DNA of 34,787 nt from positions 1-34,787 of the forward strand of contig JBQKHY010000025.1 in assembly GCA_052118065.1 (NCBI GenBank). Reading direction: 5' to 3'. The notes beneath the pieces were generated by a model. It had not been told where the DNA came from, made no database searches, and saw only the letters and a list, made by a program, of their open reading frames with translations. Both the position numbers and the translations under genes were made by a program. The DNA is from Ruminococcoides sp052118065 (lineage in GTDB: Bacteria > Bacillota > Clostridia > Oscillospirales > Acutalibacteraceae). Below, one piece after another: positions 7,066 through 14,774 of this stretch (its first letter is position 1; each line of letters starts with the position of its first letter).

Positions 7066-7094
7066 ATTATATCATAATGTGCAATATATATCAA
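7066..7094 (-). promoter_or_regulatory. Promoter of the DUF951-prfA-tsaC/coaE-slt-M18 operon
   Basis: Reading leftward, TTGATA (7094-7089), a 17-nt spacer and TATAAT (7071-7066), with TGA just before the -10 (extended -10). One arm of an inverted repeat lies in the spacer. Confidence 0.7.
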
Positions 7095-7110
7095 GAAAAG
7101 GCATTGCACA
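7078..7110. promoter_or_regulatory. Inverted repeat between two divergent promoters (operator candidate)
   Basis: TGTGCAAT (7078-7085) and ATTGCACA (7103-7110) are exact 8-bp arms, 17 nt apart. One arm lies in the spacer of the leftward promoter and the other covers the -35 of the rightward promoter, so a bound protein could affect both. The spacing is wide for a simple dimer site. Confidence 0.4.
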
Positions 7111-7132
7111 ATTTAGTATTTTGTGTTAAAAT
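7104..7132 (+). promoter_or_regulatory. Promoter of the YcxB-like gene
   Basis: TTGCAC (7104-7109), a 17-nt spacer and TAAAAT (7127-7132) with TGT just before the -10. Transcription should start near 7139, which rules out an upstream in-frame start at 7123 and supports ATG 7150. Confidence 0.65.
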
Positions 7133-7149
7133 CACTTTGGGTGAAAAAA

Positions 7150-7644
7150 ATGGAATATAAAATCAAAACTAATTATACAAAAGATATGATAATCGACTTT
7201 AAGAGATTTACTCTAAACAAAAAGTCATTTTTAAAACCTGCAATTCTATACTTACTATGTATTGCAGTAATTGTATGTTCATTTATATACAACAGAAAGT
7301 TTGAACTTAACTTTACAACAGTTATCTACCCTGCAATTGCAATTATCGGTGGTATCATTATCACAATGGTTTACTATGTAAAGCCTAAAAGTGATATTAG
7401 CCAACTTGAAAACAAGGAAGTTGAATACATATTTAATAATGAAGGTGTATTGCTTGGTGAAGATTTAGTAAAGTATGAAGATTTCTTTGGTATTTATGAA
7501 ACTAATGATTACTTCTACTTCTTCATTACTGACGGTGAAGGTTTCTTAATTGACAAAGAAGTATTGGACTTTGATTTAAAGTCAATTTTAGAAAACAGTA
7601 ATATTAATAAGAAAAAGTTAAAATTACTTAAGAAAGCAAAATAA
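7150..7644 (+). CDS. YcxB-like two-pass membrane protein
   Basis: 164 residues from ATG 7150, which has GGGTG about 6 nt upstream. Layout: a short cytoplasmic N-terminus with basic residues, two membrane segments (about 30-46 and 58-78), then a soluble domain (about 85-164). That domain reads EYIFNNEGVLLGEDLVKYEDF, followed by aromatic strands (YFYFFITDGEGFLIDKEVL). This arrangement, a short two-TM hairpin followed by a small PH-like beta domain, is that of the YcxB-like family. Its biochemical role is not established as far as I know. It is transcribed from its own promoter and ends at a strong terminator (7650-7671). Family assignment is from pattern, not from a search. Confidence 0.65.
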   Translation: MEYKIKTNYTKDMIIDFKRFTLNKKSFLKPAILYLLCIAVIVCSFIYNRKFELNFTTVIYPAIAIIGGIIITMVYYVKPKSDISQLENKEVEYIFNNEGVLLGEDLVKYEDFFGIYETNDYFYFFITDGEGFLIDKEVLDFDLKSILENSNINKKKLKLLKKAK

Positions 7645-7649
7645 AAATT

Positions 7650-7671
7650 AAGTCCGTATTATTACGGACTT
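7650..7671 (+). terminator. Rho-independent terminator after the YcxB-like gene
   Basis: An AGTCCGTA (7651-7658) / TACGGACT (7663-7670) stem with loop TTAT, followed by six T. It stands between the membrane-protein gene and trpF, so trpF may depend on read-through or on a promoter hidden in this 50-nt gap. Confidence 0.9.
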
Positions 7672-7700
7672 TTTTCATAGATTTTTATAATAGGTGGCAT

Positions 7701-8312
7701 ATGAAAATTAAAATTTGTGGATTAACTTCTACTAAAGAGGCAGAATATTTAAATGATAACAATGTTGACTTTGCAGGAATGGTAATGTTCTTTCCTAAAA
7801 GCAAAAGAAATATTAATGAAGATAAGGCAACTGAAATTATAAATGCACTTGATAAAAGCATTAAGAAGGTTGCAGTTACAGTTTCCCCTACTTTAGAACA
7901 AGTTAAAATAATTGAAAAGTTAGGTTTTGACTACATTCAAATTCACGGTAAGTTAGGAAATAATATTATTGAAAATACTGATATTCCAATACTAAAAGCC
8001 TTTAATGTAAAGGATATTGATGAATATGATAATTTCAAAAATATTGACAAAATTAAAGGTTTTGTTTTTGATGCACAAGAACCGGGAAGTGGAAAAACAT
8101 TTGATTGGAATACATTAAAAACATTTCCTAAAAGTGATAAGCTGATGATACTTGCCGGTGGACTAAATCCTGAAAATGTAGCTAATGCAATAAAGGTTCT
8201 GCACCCTGATTGTGTTGATGTTTCTTCCGGTGTTGAAAATGATAATGGCATTGGTAAAAGCAAAGAAAAAATAAATATGTTCGTTACAAATGCAAGAAAA
8301 GTCAGCAATTAA
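7701..8312 (+). CDS. trpF: Phosphoribosylanthranilate isomerase
   Basis: 203 residues, the normal length of monofunctional TrpF, a (beta/alpha)8 barrel. It isomerises N-(5-phosphoribosyl)anthranilate to CdRP in tryptophan synthesis. Visible landmarks are the catalytic Cys in KIKICGLT (residues 2-9), DFAGMVMFFPKSKR, the catalytic Asp in FVFDAQEPGSGKTFDW with the phosphate-loop Gly-rich segment, and LAGGLNPENV and VDVSSGVE, which bind the phosphate. ATG 7701 has AGGTGG 3-8 nt upstream. No other trp gene is in the window, so trpF stands apart from any trp operon. A TATAAT at 7686-7691 is too close to the start to give a leader containing the ribosome site. Confidence 0.95.
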   Translation: MKIKICGLTSTKEAEYLNDNNVDFAGMVMFFPKSKRNINEDKATEIINALDKSIKKVAVTVSPTLEQVKIIEKLGFDYIQIHGKLGNNIIENTDIPILKAFNVKDIDEYDNFKNIDKIKGFVFDAQEPGSGKTFDWNTLKTFPKSDKLMILAGGLNPENVANAIKVLHPDCVDVSSGVENDNGIGKSKEKINMFVTNARKVSN

Positions 8313-8322
8313 GCTGACTTTT
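8297..8322 (+). terminator. Rho-independent terminator at the trpF stop
   Basis: A 10-bp stem AAAAGTCAGC (8297-8306) / GCTGACTTTT (8313-8322). The trpF stop codon lies in the loop. T-rich sequence follows on both strands, so it may also end the leftward anti-sigma gene. A near-identical hairpin occurs at 9990-10015. Confidence 0.85.
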
Positions 8323-8379
8323 CTTTTTGGGATTTAAATATATGATTTAATAGGGTTATTTTGGGTAATTTTGTTTACA

Positions 8380-9345
8380 TTACTTTGCTACTTCAACGCT
8401 AATGCAAACATCCTTTTCATCAGTTTTGTTTGTGTTATCATTAGAAGATTCAACTTTTGTTTCTTCTACACTATTTTTGAAATTTTCTTCACTATCAACC
8501 TTCTTTTCTATTTCATCAAGTTGTTGTGTTGGAACAAGTTTTGAATTCACATTAATAGTTTCTTCTTCTGTTGTACCGTCATTAAACTTTGCCTTAACAG
8601 TTACTTTTAGGTCTTTTAGAAGAACATCCATAGCTTTCTTATACTGTTCCATATCAGCTTGTGGAATTAAACCTTTATCTAAAATTTTCTGTTCTGACTT
8701 ACTTAATGAAGATGAATCTCCATAGACATCTAGAAAAACAACTTTGTCTTTGGATAAAGTTTTGTAGCTAACAGTTTCGGACTTTTTATCAGTAATTTCA
8801 GTTGTAACTACATCGGCATCTTCTGAACCTAAAGTTGAGTCAGCATCAACTTCATCAGCATATAAAGTAATAGAACCTTTATTTACTGTATAGGTAATTT
8901 CATCAATGTTATTACCTTTACAACTAATAGGTAATGAAAAATCATAGTACCAATCATTATCATCACCTTTACTGACTACATAACCGGTTTCACCAACAGT
9001 TACCTTAGGACTCTTACTACCTGATTTATTACTATCAGCAGTTTTCCTACTGATTTCTGCTGCATTAACATTAAGTACAAAGCTGTTACTGTTACTACCG
9101 GTTTTGCCATTGCTATTTGTTTTGTTATTGTTGTCAAACTGACCTAAGGCAAATGTACTGCCAACTGCTACTGCACAAACTAAACCTGCTGCCACAAATG
9201 CTAAAGGTTTCTTAACATTTCTCTTCTTTTCAAAACTCACAACATTATCCTCCTGATTTACCTTATCATAAAGGCTTTTAAGATTATCTTTACTTTCTTT
9301 AGGAAGGGTTGCTTTATCAAGTACATTCTTGTAAATTTCTTTCAT
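8380..9345 (-). CDS. Probable membrane-bound anti-sigma factor
   Basis: 321 residues from ATG 9345. GAGGGAGG lies 9 nt upstream, and a TTG 18 nt earlier falls inside that ribosome site and is rejected. Layout: a cytoplasmic segment (1-45), one membrane helix (about 47-64, KPLAFVAAGLVCAVAVGSTFAL), a Ser/Asn/Lys-rich linker (about 70-110), then an extracytoplasmic beta-rich domain (about 110-275) and a low-complexity Glu/Asn/Lys tail. It overlaps the sigma-factor gene by 29 nt, the usual arrangement for an ECF sigma and its cognate anti-sigma. No zinc-binding HxxxCxxC motif is seen, so it is not a ZAS-type anti-sigma. Function is inferred from topology and neighbourhood. Confidence 0.72.
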   Translation of the reverse strand: MKEIYKNVLDKATLPKESKDNLKSLYDKVNQEDNVVSFEKKRNVKKPLAFVAAGLVCAVAVGSTFALGQFDNNNKTNSNGKTGSNSNSFVLNVNAAEISRKTADSNKSGSKSPKVTVGETGYVVSKGDDNDWYYDFSLPISCKGNNIDEITYTVNKGSITLYADEVDADSTLGSEDADVVTTEITDKKSETVSYKTLSKDKVVFLDVYGDSSSLSKSEQKILDKGLIPQADMEQYKKAMDVLLKDLKVTVKAKFNDGTTEEETINVNSKLVPTQQLDEIEKKVDSEENFKNSVEETKVESSNDNTNKTDEKDVCISVEVAK

Positions 9346-9829
9346 TATAATAGCCTCCCTCAATAAGATTTTTCTTCAACTTATTTCTGCCTCGTTGTAG
9401 TTTTGAACTGATAGTGTTCTGATTTTTTCCAAGAATATCTGCAATTTCCTTTATTTTATATCCCTCATAATAATACAAGTAGATAATATTTCGGTAGTCC
9501 TTAGGCAGTTTCATAATCTGGTCCATAAGGACTTTTTCTTCGTCTGTATATGAAATCACCTGTGAGTCAATAGGCACAGTATTTTTCCGGAAAAAAGATC
9601 GTCTTACATCAAGGCATTTGTTGATTGTTACTCTGATTAGCCAAGACTTTAGATGTTCAGAATCATTGAAAATTTTACTCTTTGACTTTAGCAAAGAAAT
9701 AAAAACTTCCTGAACAACATCCTCTGCATCAGCAATGTTACATAAGTTTTGATAAGCTATTCTAAAAATCATATCGGAGAATTCTTCAACAACTTTATTG
9801 TAATCATCTCTGGTAAGTGGATTTAACAA
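9317..9829 (-). CDS. ECF-type RNA polymerase sigma factor
   Basis: 170 residues, typical ECF length. Region 2 lies at about 15-75 (FRIAYQNLCNIADAEDVVQEVFISLLK, then SWLIRVTINKCLDVRR). Region 4 lies at about 107-155 (LPKDYRNIIYLYYYEGYKIKEIADILGKNQNTISSKLQRGRNKLKK), holding the helix-turn-helix for the -35 element. The start is TTG 9829: AAAGGAGG sits 8 nt upstream, and the ATG further up runs straight into a stop. The downstream gene is the probable anti-sigma. I did not find a clear GAAC/CGT-type autoregulatory promoter upstream, so its regulon motif is not visible here. Confidence 0.9.
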   Translation of the reverse strand: MLNPLTRDDYNKVVEEFSDMIFRIAYQNLCNIADAEDVVQEVFISLLKSKSKIFNDSEHLKSWLIRVTINKCLDVRRSFFRKNTVPIDSQVISYTDEEKVLMDQIMKLPKDYRNIIYLYYYEGYKIKEIADILGKNQNTISSKLQRGRNKLKKNLIEGGYYNERNLQECT

Positions 9830-9989
9830 TCTCTTAACCTCCTTTCATAAATAAAACGAACCAAAAGTTTCTTTTCGTGCATTCAATTTTAATTTTTGCA
9901 ATTTTATTTTAACAGTGCTATTCCCTATGTTACATTTTTTAAATTATATTTTTCTTTCTATTATCCTATTATGAAATAATCTTTATCAA

Positions 9990-10015
9990 AAAAGTCAGCA
10001 TTTAAGCTGACTTTT
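9990..10015. terminator. Orphan copy of the trpF-type terminator hairpin
   Basis: AAAAGTCAGC (9990-9999) / GCTGACTTTT (10006-10015) has the same stem as the terminator at 8297-8322; only the loop differs (ATTTAA against AATTAA). It has T runs on both strands. No gene ends here: the sigma gene reads away from it and a repeat element lies to its right. Confidence 0.7.
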
Positions 10016-10054
10016 CTTGTAATATTCAGTTGTAGACTTTGTAGTCTTTTGTAA

Positions 10055-10845
10055 TATGTTCCTTTCTAAAGACAAATTTGGGTTTGTAGTGCTATTAAAT
10101 AGTATCTTCTATTGTGGAATTGTAAATGAATTTACAATTCCAACCACTCCTTCCGTCTTTGCATACTCAAAGCCACCTCCCTCAGCGAGGGAGGCAAATA
10201 GTTTGTACAAATCTAAAATAAGTACGCAATTTTTAAATAGTACAGACTTTATAAATTAGTATAAATTATGGTAAAGACAAAGGCTCCCTCGCTGAGGGAG
10301 CTGTCATTCGTGAATTGCAAAGCAATTCACCTTTTAAAGAATGACTGAAGGAGTGGTTGATATTTTAAACTTGTTTAAAATATCATCATAGAAGAAACTT
10401 TCCTTCATCTTTAACTATAAGATATAAGAAAAATTATGAGTTACACGGTAGGGGCGAACAGTTAAGTGAACATCAAAGAAAACGAGCCGTAGGCGAAGTT
10501 TGATTTGCTAATGTGAACTTATGCAAAAGTTTTTATATAAAAAACTTTTGTAGTGAAACCTGTGAAAAGTGTGATACTTATGGGATTTTTGTCCTGTTTG
10601 CAGACTATAAATTTATTATATCTACATAGGGCAATATACCCATAAAGAGGTTCATTTGCTCGGTCCACCAGTGGCGGACCCTACACCTGTGAGACATAGT
10701 TCTTATATAATTTTAGATGTATATTCTAACTACAAATTTTTTCTTTATAACCGATTAATTTAAAAGAAATTCACCTTAACCAACAACAAAAATTAAAAAG
10801 ACAAACCCTAATTTATCAAATTCACCTTTACCCACAGACAAAATT
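10055..10845. repeat. Noncoding mosaic repeat element 2
   Basis: About 790 bp without a gene. The left module is bounded by the palindromes GGAATTGTAAAT..ATTTACAATTCC (10116-10141) and GATATTTTAAAC..GTTTAAAATATC (10359-10384). It holds CACTCCTTCCGTC, the hairpins CCTCCCTCAGCGAGGGAGG and GGCTCCCTCGCTGAGGGAGC, and GAAGGAGTGGTTG. It is nearly identical to 31187-31457 and inverted relative to element 1. The right module (10441-10690) runs from GTAGGGGCGAAC to a GGTCCACCagtGGCGGACC hairpin and CTACACCTGTG, and is inverted relative to the copies near 15 kb. The right edge carries AAACCCTAATTTAT and TTACCCACAGACAAAATT (10828-10845). An apparent frame at 10056-10259 crosses the hairpins and is not credible as a gene. 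Confidence 0.8.
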
Positions 10846-10864
10846 GAAAAACCAAAAATAAAAA

Positions 10865-12115
10865 TTATTCCACAATATAATCTCTAATTTTGGAATACAT
10901 TTCTTCGCTGATAACGGCATCAATCAAAAGGCCCTCGGCAACATATTCTTCACTGTTAAGGATACACTTTTCACGAATTTCAGCAGAGATACCTAACTTA
11001 TCAAAAGGCAATAGTGCCTTAACTCTCTTAACTTTTACCGGTAAGTTATCTTCTATTGCATGTAAAAGTTCATCAATGCCTTTACCTTCTTTTGCAGAAA
11101 TTCTAACACCTGTTCCTATTTGTGGTACTGTAACACCTCCTGAAACAAGGTCACATTTATTCAGTACCGGAATAATCGGTGTGTCCTTACAACCTAAACT
11201 TTCAAGAAGTTCTCTTGTTACCTTTAGGTGTAAAGATGCCTCTTCACTGCTAACATCACAAACATTTAGGATAATGTCAGCTTCTGCTGCCTCTTCCAAA
11301 GTTGAACGGAATGCATCAACTAAGTGGTGAGGTAGTCTTCTTACAAGACCTACTGTGTCAATCAGCATAACTGTTACACCGTTAGGTAGCTTTAAAGCTC
11401 TTGATGTTGGGTCAAGGGTAGCAAAAAGTTTGTTCTCAGCTAGTACGCCTGCATCTGTTAGGTAGTTCATAAGTGTACTTTTACCGGCATTTGTATAACC
11501 AACAATTGCTACTGTAATAACATTGTCTTTTCTTCTTCTTTTTCTAAGTTGCTCTCTATGGTGTTCAACATCCTTTAGTTGTTCCTTTAGCGTTTCCATT
11601 CTTCTTCTAATGTGTCTTCTGTCAGTTTCCAGCTTAGTTTCTCCGGGACCTCTTGTACCGATACCACCACCAAGACGGCTCATTGCAGTACCCATACCTG
11701 TAAGTCTAGGCATCATATACTTTAACTGTGCAAGTTCAACTTGTAGTTTACCTTCTTTACTTCTTGCTCTCATTGCAAAAATATCAAGAATAAGCATTGT
11801 ACGGTCAATTACTCTTACACCGGTTTCTTCTTCAATATTTCTAATCTGTGTTGGAGAAAGTTCACTGTCAAAAATAAGCAAATCAATTTCTTGACTTTCA
11901 CAAAATTCACTGATTTCAAGGAGTTTGCCTTTGCCAACATATGTTGCAGTTTCAGGTCTGTCTAGGTTTTGCATAACAGTTGCCACAGTTTCAGCACCGG
12001 CAGTCTTTGCCAGTTCAACAAGTTCAAGCAGAGAAGTATCTGCATCATATTCACCTGTATTAACACTAATCAGTACTGCTCTTGTTACCTTTTCTTCATT
12101 ACTTTTTAGTTCCAT
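10865..12115 (-). CDS. hflX: Ribosome-associated GTPase HflX
   Basis: 416 residues, full length. The N-terminal HflX domain spans about 15-195, with the family motif SRLGGGIGTRGPGETKLE (146-163) and an arginine-rich helix (166-196) that contacts the ribosome. The G domain spans about 200-370: G1 GYTNAGKST at 206-214, G3 DTVG at 253-256 and G4 NKCD at 319-322. A short C-terminal domain follows. HflX binds the 50S subunit and splits or rescues stalled ribosomes, notably in stress. ATG 12115 is preceded by AAAGGTGGG. The gene is monocistronic and divergent from nadBC. Downstream is repeat element 2 with no clear terminator between. Confidence 0.96.
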   Translation of the reverse strand: MELKSNEEKVTRAVLISVNTGEYDADTSLLELVELAKTAGAETVATVMQNLDRPETATYVGKGKLLEISEFCESQEIDLLIFDSELSPTQIRNIEEETGVRVIDRTMLILDIFAMRARSKEGKLQVELAQLKYMMPRLTGMGTAMSRLGGGIGTRGPGETKLETDRRHIRRRMETLKEQLKDVEHHREQLRKRRRKDNVITVAIVGYTNAGKSTLMNYLTDAGVLAENKLFATLDPTSRALKLPNGVTVMLIDTVGLVRRLPHHLVDAFRSTLEEAAEADIILNVCDVSSEEASLHLKVTRELLESLGCKDTPIIPVLNKCDLVSGGVTVPQIGTGVRISAKEGKGIDELLHAIEDNLPVKVKRVKALLPFDKLGISAEIREKCILNSEEYVAEGLLIDAVISEEMYSKIRDYIVE

Positions 12116-12205
12116 AATAACCCACCTTTCCTTAATTAATATGGTTATATAAAAAATATCTAACTTAAATTTCTTTATACACTTTAAATTATGTGTTTAT
12201 TGTAG

Positions 12206-12250
12206 TATAATATAATTCAAATATTTTGTAAACTATCAAAAATAGTTTAC
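12206..12250 (+). promoter_or_regulatory. nadBC promoter region with palindromic operator candidate
   Basis: TATAAT occurs at 12206-12211 and again at 12211-12216; no strong -35 is visible. Just downstream, GTAAACTAT (12228-12236) and ATAGTTTAC (12242-12250) form an exact 9-bp inverted repeat with spacer CAAAA. It would cover or follow the transcription start, a good position for a repressor, or it could form a leader hairpin. It does not match the Rex consensus TTGTTAA-N4-TTAACAA that I would expect for redox control of NAD genes. Confidence 0.5.
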
Positions 12251-12276
12251 GCAATTTATTAAAGAGGTCAAATAAA

Positions 12277-13746
12277 ATGGACAAACAATTTGATGTAGTT
12301 ATAGTAGGTACAGGTGTTGCAGGACTTTACGGTGCTTTAAAGTACCCTGAGGATGTTTCCGTACTACTACTTAGTAAAAAGGAACTTACTTTAAGCAACA
12401 GTAGTTTTGCACAGGGTGGTGTTGCGGCTGTTCTTGACAAAAACCACGACAACTATAAATTACATATAGCAGATACTTTAATCGCAGGTAAATATAAGAA
12501 CAACCTTTCTGCAGTTGAAAAGCTTGTAACAGAAGGTCCTGATGATGTTCTAAAGTTAAAGGAACTTGGTGTTGACTTTGATAGAGATAAAGACGGCAAC
12601 CTACTTGCAACTTTAGAGGGTGGTCATTGTCGTAACCGTATTGTACATCACAAAGACTCAACAGGTAAGGAAATTGTAGATAAGTTACTTCTTGATGTAG
12701 AAGCTAAGAAAAATATTACAATTTGGGACAATGCACTTGTTTATTCTATTGATAAGGTTGAGCATGGTTTCTACCTTGGCGTTATGAGAAACGGTGAAGA
12801 ATATTCTATCGGTACATCATACTGCGTACTTGCTACAGGTGGTATTGGCAGAGTATATAAATACACAACTAACTCAGCTATTGCAACAGGTGACGGCATT
12901 ACATTTGCATACATGCTGGGTGCTAACATTAAGCATCTTTCAAGAGTTCAGTTCCATCCTACTGCTTTTGACAGTAAGAGTGACAGAGAAAGATTCTTAA
13001 TTTCTGAGGCTGTTCGTGGTGAGGGTGCTATTCTTCTTAACCATGACGGCAGAAGATTTATGTTTGACTATGATGAGCGTGGAGAACTTGCTCCAAGAGA
13101 TGTTGTTTCTCATGCAATTATGGAAGAACAGAAGAAAACAGGCAGTAGCAATTTCTATCTTGATATTACTGCTAAAGACCCAGAATTTGTAAAAAATCGA
13201 TTCCCTATGATTTATTCAAGATGTCTTGAAAAGGGTATTGATATTACAAAGGATTGGATTCCGATTTATCCTTGTCAGCACTACCTAATGGGTGGTATCA
13301 ATGTTGACTTAGATGCAAGAACATCTGTTGACAGACTATATGCTTGTGGTGAATGTTCTCATACAGGTGTACATGGTGCTAACAGACTTGCAAGTAACTC
13401 TCTGCTTGAGGCACTTGTATTCTCCAGAAGAGCAGCAATTGACATTACAGACAGACTTCACAAAGGTGGCAAGAAACCTCTTGGTGAAGAACCTGACAAC
13501 AAGAATATTGCAGGTGAAAAGCTACCTTCAGGTATCCGTACAAGAATCAGAGAAATTATGCAAGATACATACTTTGTTATTCCTAACTATGATAATGTTG
13601 ACAATGCATATGAAGAAGTTAAGGATATTCTTAATAAGTTAAATAACACAAATTACGAAATCACTCCTGATTTTGTAGAGGCAAGAAGTCTTGCAACTGT
13701 TGCAAAAATTATTCTTGAAGAAATAAAGGAAGGTATCAACCTATGA
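12277..13746 (+). CDS. nadB: L-aspartate oxidase
   Basis: 489 residues, slightly shorter than many NadB proteins (about 530). This cytoplasmic FAD enzyme oxidises L-aspartate to iminoaspartate for NAD synthesis. The dinucleotide-binding GTGVAG is at 11-16, SSFAQGGVAAV at 42-52, HHKDSTGKEIV follows, then RVQFHPTAFDS, SEAVRGEGA and the C-terminal FAD segment CGECSHTGVHGANRLASNSL. ATG 12277 has AGAGGT 8 nt upstream. Its stop overlaps the nadC start by 4 nt (ATGA), so translation is coupled. NadA, the quinolinate synthase that uses its unstable product, is not beside it. Confidence 0.95.
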   Translation: MDKQFDVVIVGTGVAGLYGALKYPEDVSVLLLSKKELTLSNSSFAQGGVAAVLDKNHDNYKLHIADTLIAGKYKNNLSAVEKLVTEGPDDVLKLKELGVDFDRDKDGNLLATLEGGHCRNRIVHHKDSTGKEIVDKLLLDVEAKKNITIWDNALVYSIDKVEHGFYLGVMRNGEEYSIGTSYCVLATGGIGRVYKYTTNSAIATGDGITFAYMLGANIKHLSRVQFHPTAFDSKSDRERFLISEAVRGEGAILLNHDGRRFMFDYDERGELAPRDVVSHAIMEEQKKTGSSNFYLDITAKDPEFVKNRFPMIYSRCLEKGIDITKDWIPIYPCQHYLMGGINVDLDARTSVDRLYACGECSHTGVHGANRLASNSLLEALVFSRRAAIDITDRLHKGGKKPLGEEPDNKNIAGEKLPSGIRTRIREIMQDTYFVIPNYDNVDNAYEEVKDILNKLNNTNYEITPDFVEARSLATVAKIILEEIKEGINL

Positions 13747-14579
13747 TATTAAATCAATTTTATGTAGATAATCTAATCAAAACTGCCCTACTAGAGGACA
13801 TTAACTATGTTGACATTACAACAGATTACCTTATCCCTGAGGATCAGGAAAATGAAGCAAAGTTCCTAGCAAAAGCTGACGGTGTGCTTTGTGGTATTGA
13901 AGTTGCTTTAAGAGTATTTACTTTAATCCAACCTGATTTTCAGTACGAAGTTTTCATTCATGATGGCGAAGAAGTTAAGAAAGGCGACATTATCGCAAAA
14001 ATCAAGGGTAAAACAAGAACTATCCTAAAGGGTGAAAGAACTGCTCTTAACCTACTTCAACATATGAGTGGTATTTCTTCAATGACAAACAGAATTGTTA
14101 AGATTGTTGAAGGTACTAATGCATCTATTGCAGACACAAGAAAAACACTACCGGGTATGCGTCCATTACAGAAGTATGCAGTAACAGTTGGTGGTGGCAA
14201 GAACCATAGATTTAACCTAAGTGATGCTGCTATGCTAAAGGACAACCATGTTGATGCAGGTGGTGGCATTACTGCTGCAGTAACAAAGTTACGCACAAAG
14301 CTGGGTCATATGGCAAAGGTTGAACTTGAAGTCAGAACTCTTGATGAACTAAGAGAAGCACTTTCTGTTGATGTTGATGTTATTATGCTTGACAATATGG
14401 ATAATGACACAATGAGAGAAGCAGTTAAGATTGCTGACGGTAAAGCACTACTTGAAGCATCAGGTGGCATTACAGAAGAAACAATCCGTGGTGTTGCAGA
14501 AACAGGTGTTGATATTATTTCAATCGGTGCATTAACTCACTCAGTAAAAGCATTTGACATTTCATTAAAGATTATTTAA
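13743..14579 (+). CDS. nadC: Nicotinate-nucleotide pyrophosphorylase (carboxylating)
   Basis: 278 residues, full length. It converts quinolinate and PRPP to nicotinate mononucleotide, CO2 and pyrophosphate. Typical motifs are present: LLEDINYVDITTDYL near the N-terminus, KGERTALNLLQHMSGI, ADTRKTLPGMRPLQKYAV, GGGKNHRFNLSDAAMLKDNH, and the phosphate-site strands LLEASGGI and DIISIGALTHS. It starts inside the nadB stop (ATGA overlap). A strong hairpin terminator lies about 150 nt downstream. Confidence 0.96.
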   Translation: MILNQFYVDNLIKTALLEDINYVDITTDYLIPEDQENEAKFLAKADGVLCGIEVALRVFTLIQPDFQYEVFIHDGEEVKKGDIIAKIKGKTRTILKGERTALNLLQHMSGISSMTNRIVKIVEGTNASIADTRKTLPGMRPLQKYAVTVGGGKNHRFNLSDAAMLKDNHVDAGGGITAAVTKLRTKLGHMAKVELEVRTLDELREALSVDVDVIMLDNMDNDTMREAVKIADGKALLEASGGITEETIRGVAETGVDIISIGALTHSVKAFDISLKII

Positions 14580-14732
14580 TTTTAGTTTTGATTTTAGTTT
14601 TTTTAACTAAATATATAACATAAGCAATTATGATAATGCAGTAAATTCGTTACTTTTTATTCCAAAAATCTAAATAAGATATTGATATTAATTATTGATT
14701 TCAAGATATTTTTTCATAACTAATTTCCATAG

Positions 14733-14764
14733 AAAAAGGTGTGTAGTTTCTTACACACCTTTTT
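14733..14764 (+). terminator. Rho-independent terminator downstream of nadC
   Basis: A 13-bp stem AAAAAGGTGTGTA (14733-14745) / TACACACCTTTTT (14752-14764) with loop GTTTCT and T-rich sequence after it. The first edge of repeat element 3 begins about 10 nt later. Confidence 0.9.
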
Positions 14765-14774
14765 CTCTTTTTTT

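Noticed and set aside
9841..9910. ECF-type autoregulatory promoter upstream of the sigma gene
   Set aside because: A GAAAC and a CGTT are present, but only about 8 nt apart, not the roughly 16 nt needed.
10056..10259. A 67-residue rightward frame in repeat element 2
   Set aside because: It crosses the palindrome and CTCCCTC hairpins that recur in other copies without an intact frame; no ribosome site.
11523..11894. A 123-residue rightward frame within hflX
   Set aside because: Shadow of the conserved hflX frame; Ser/Leu-rich composition and no ribosome site.
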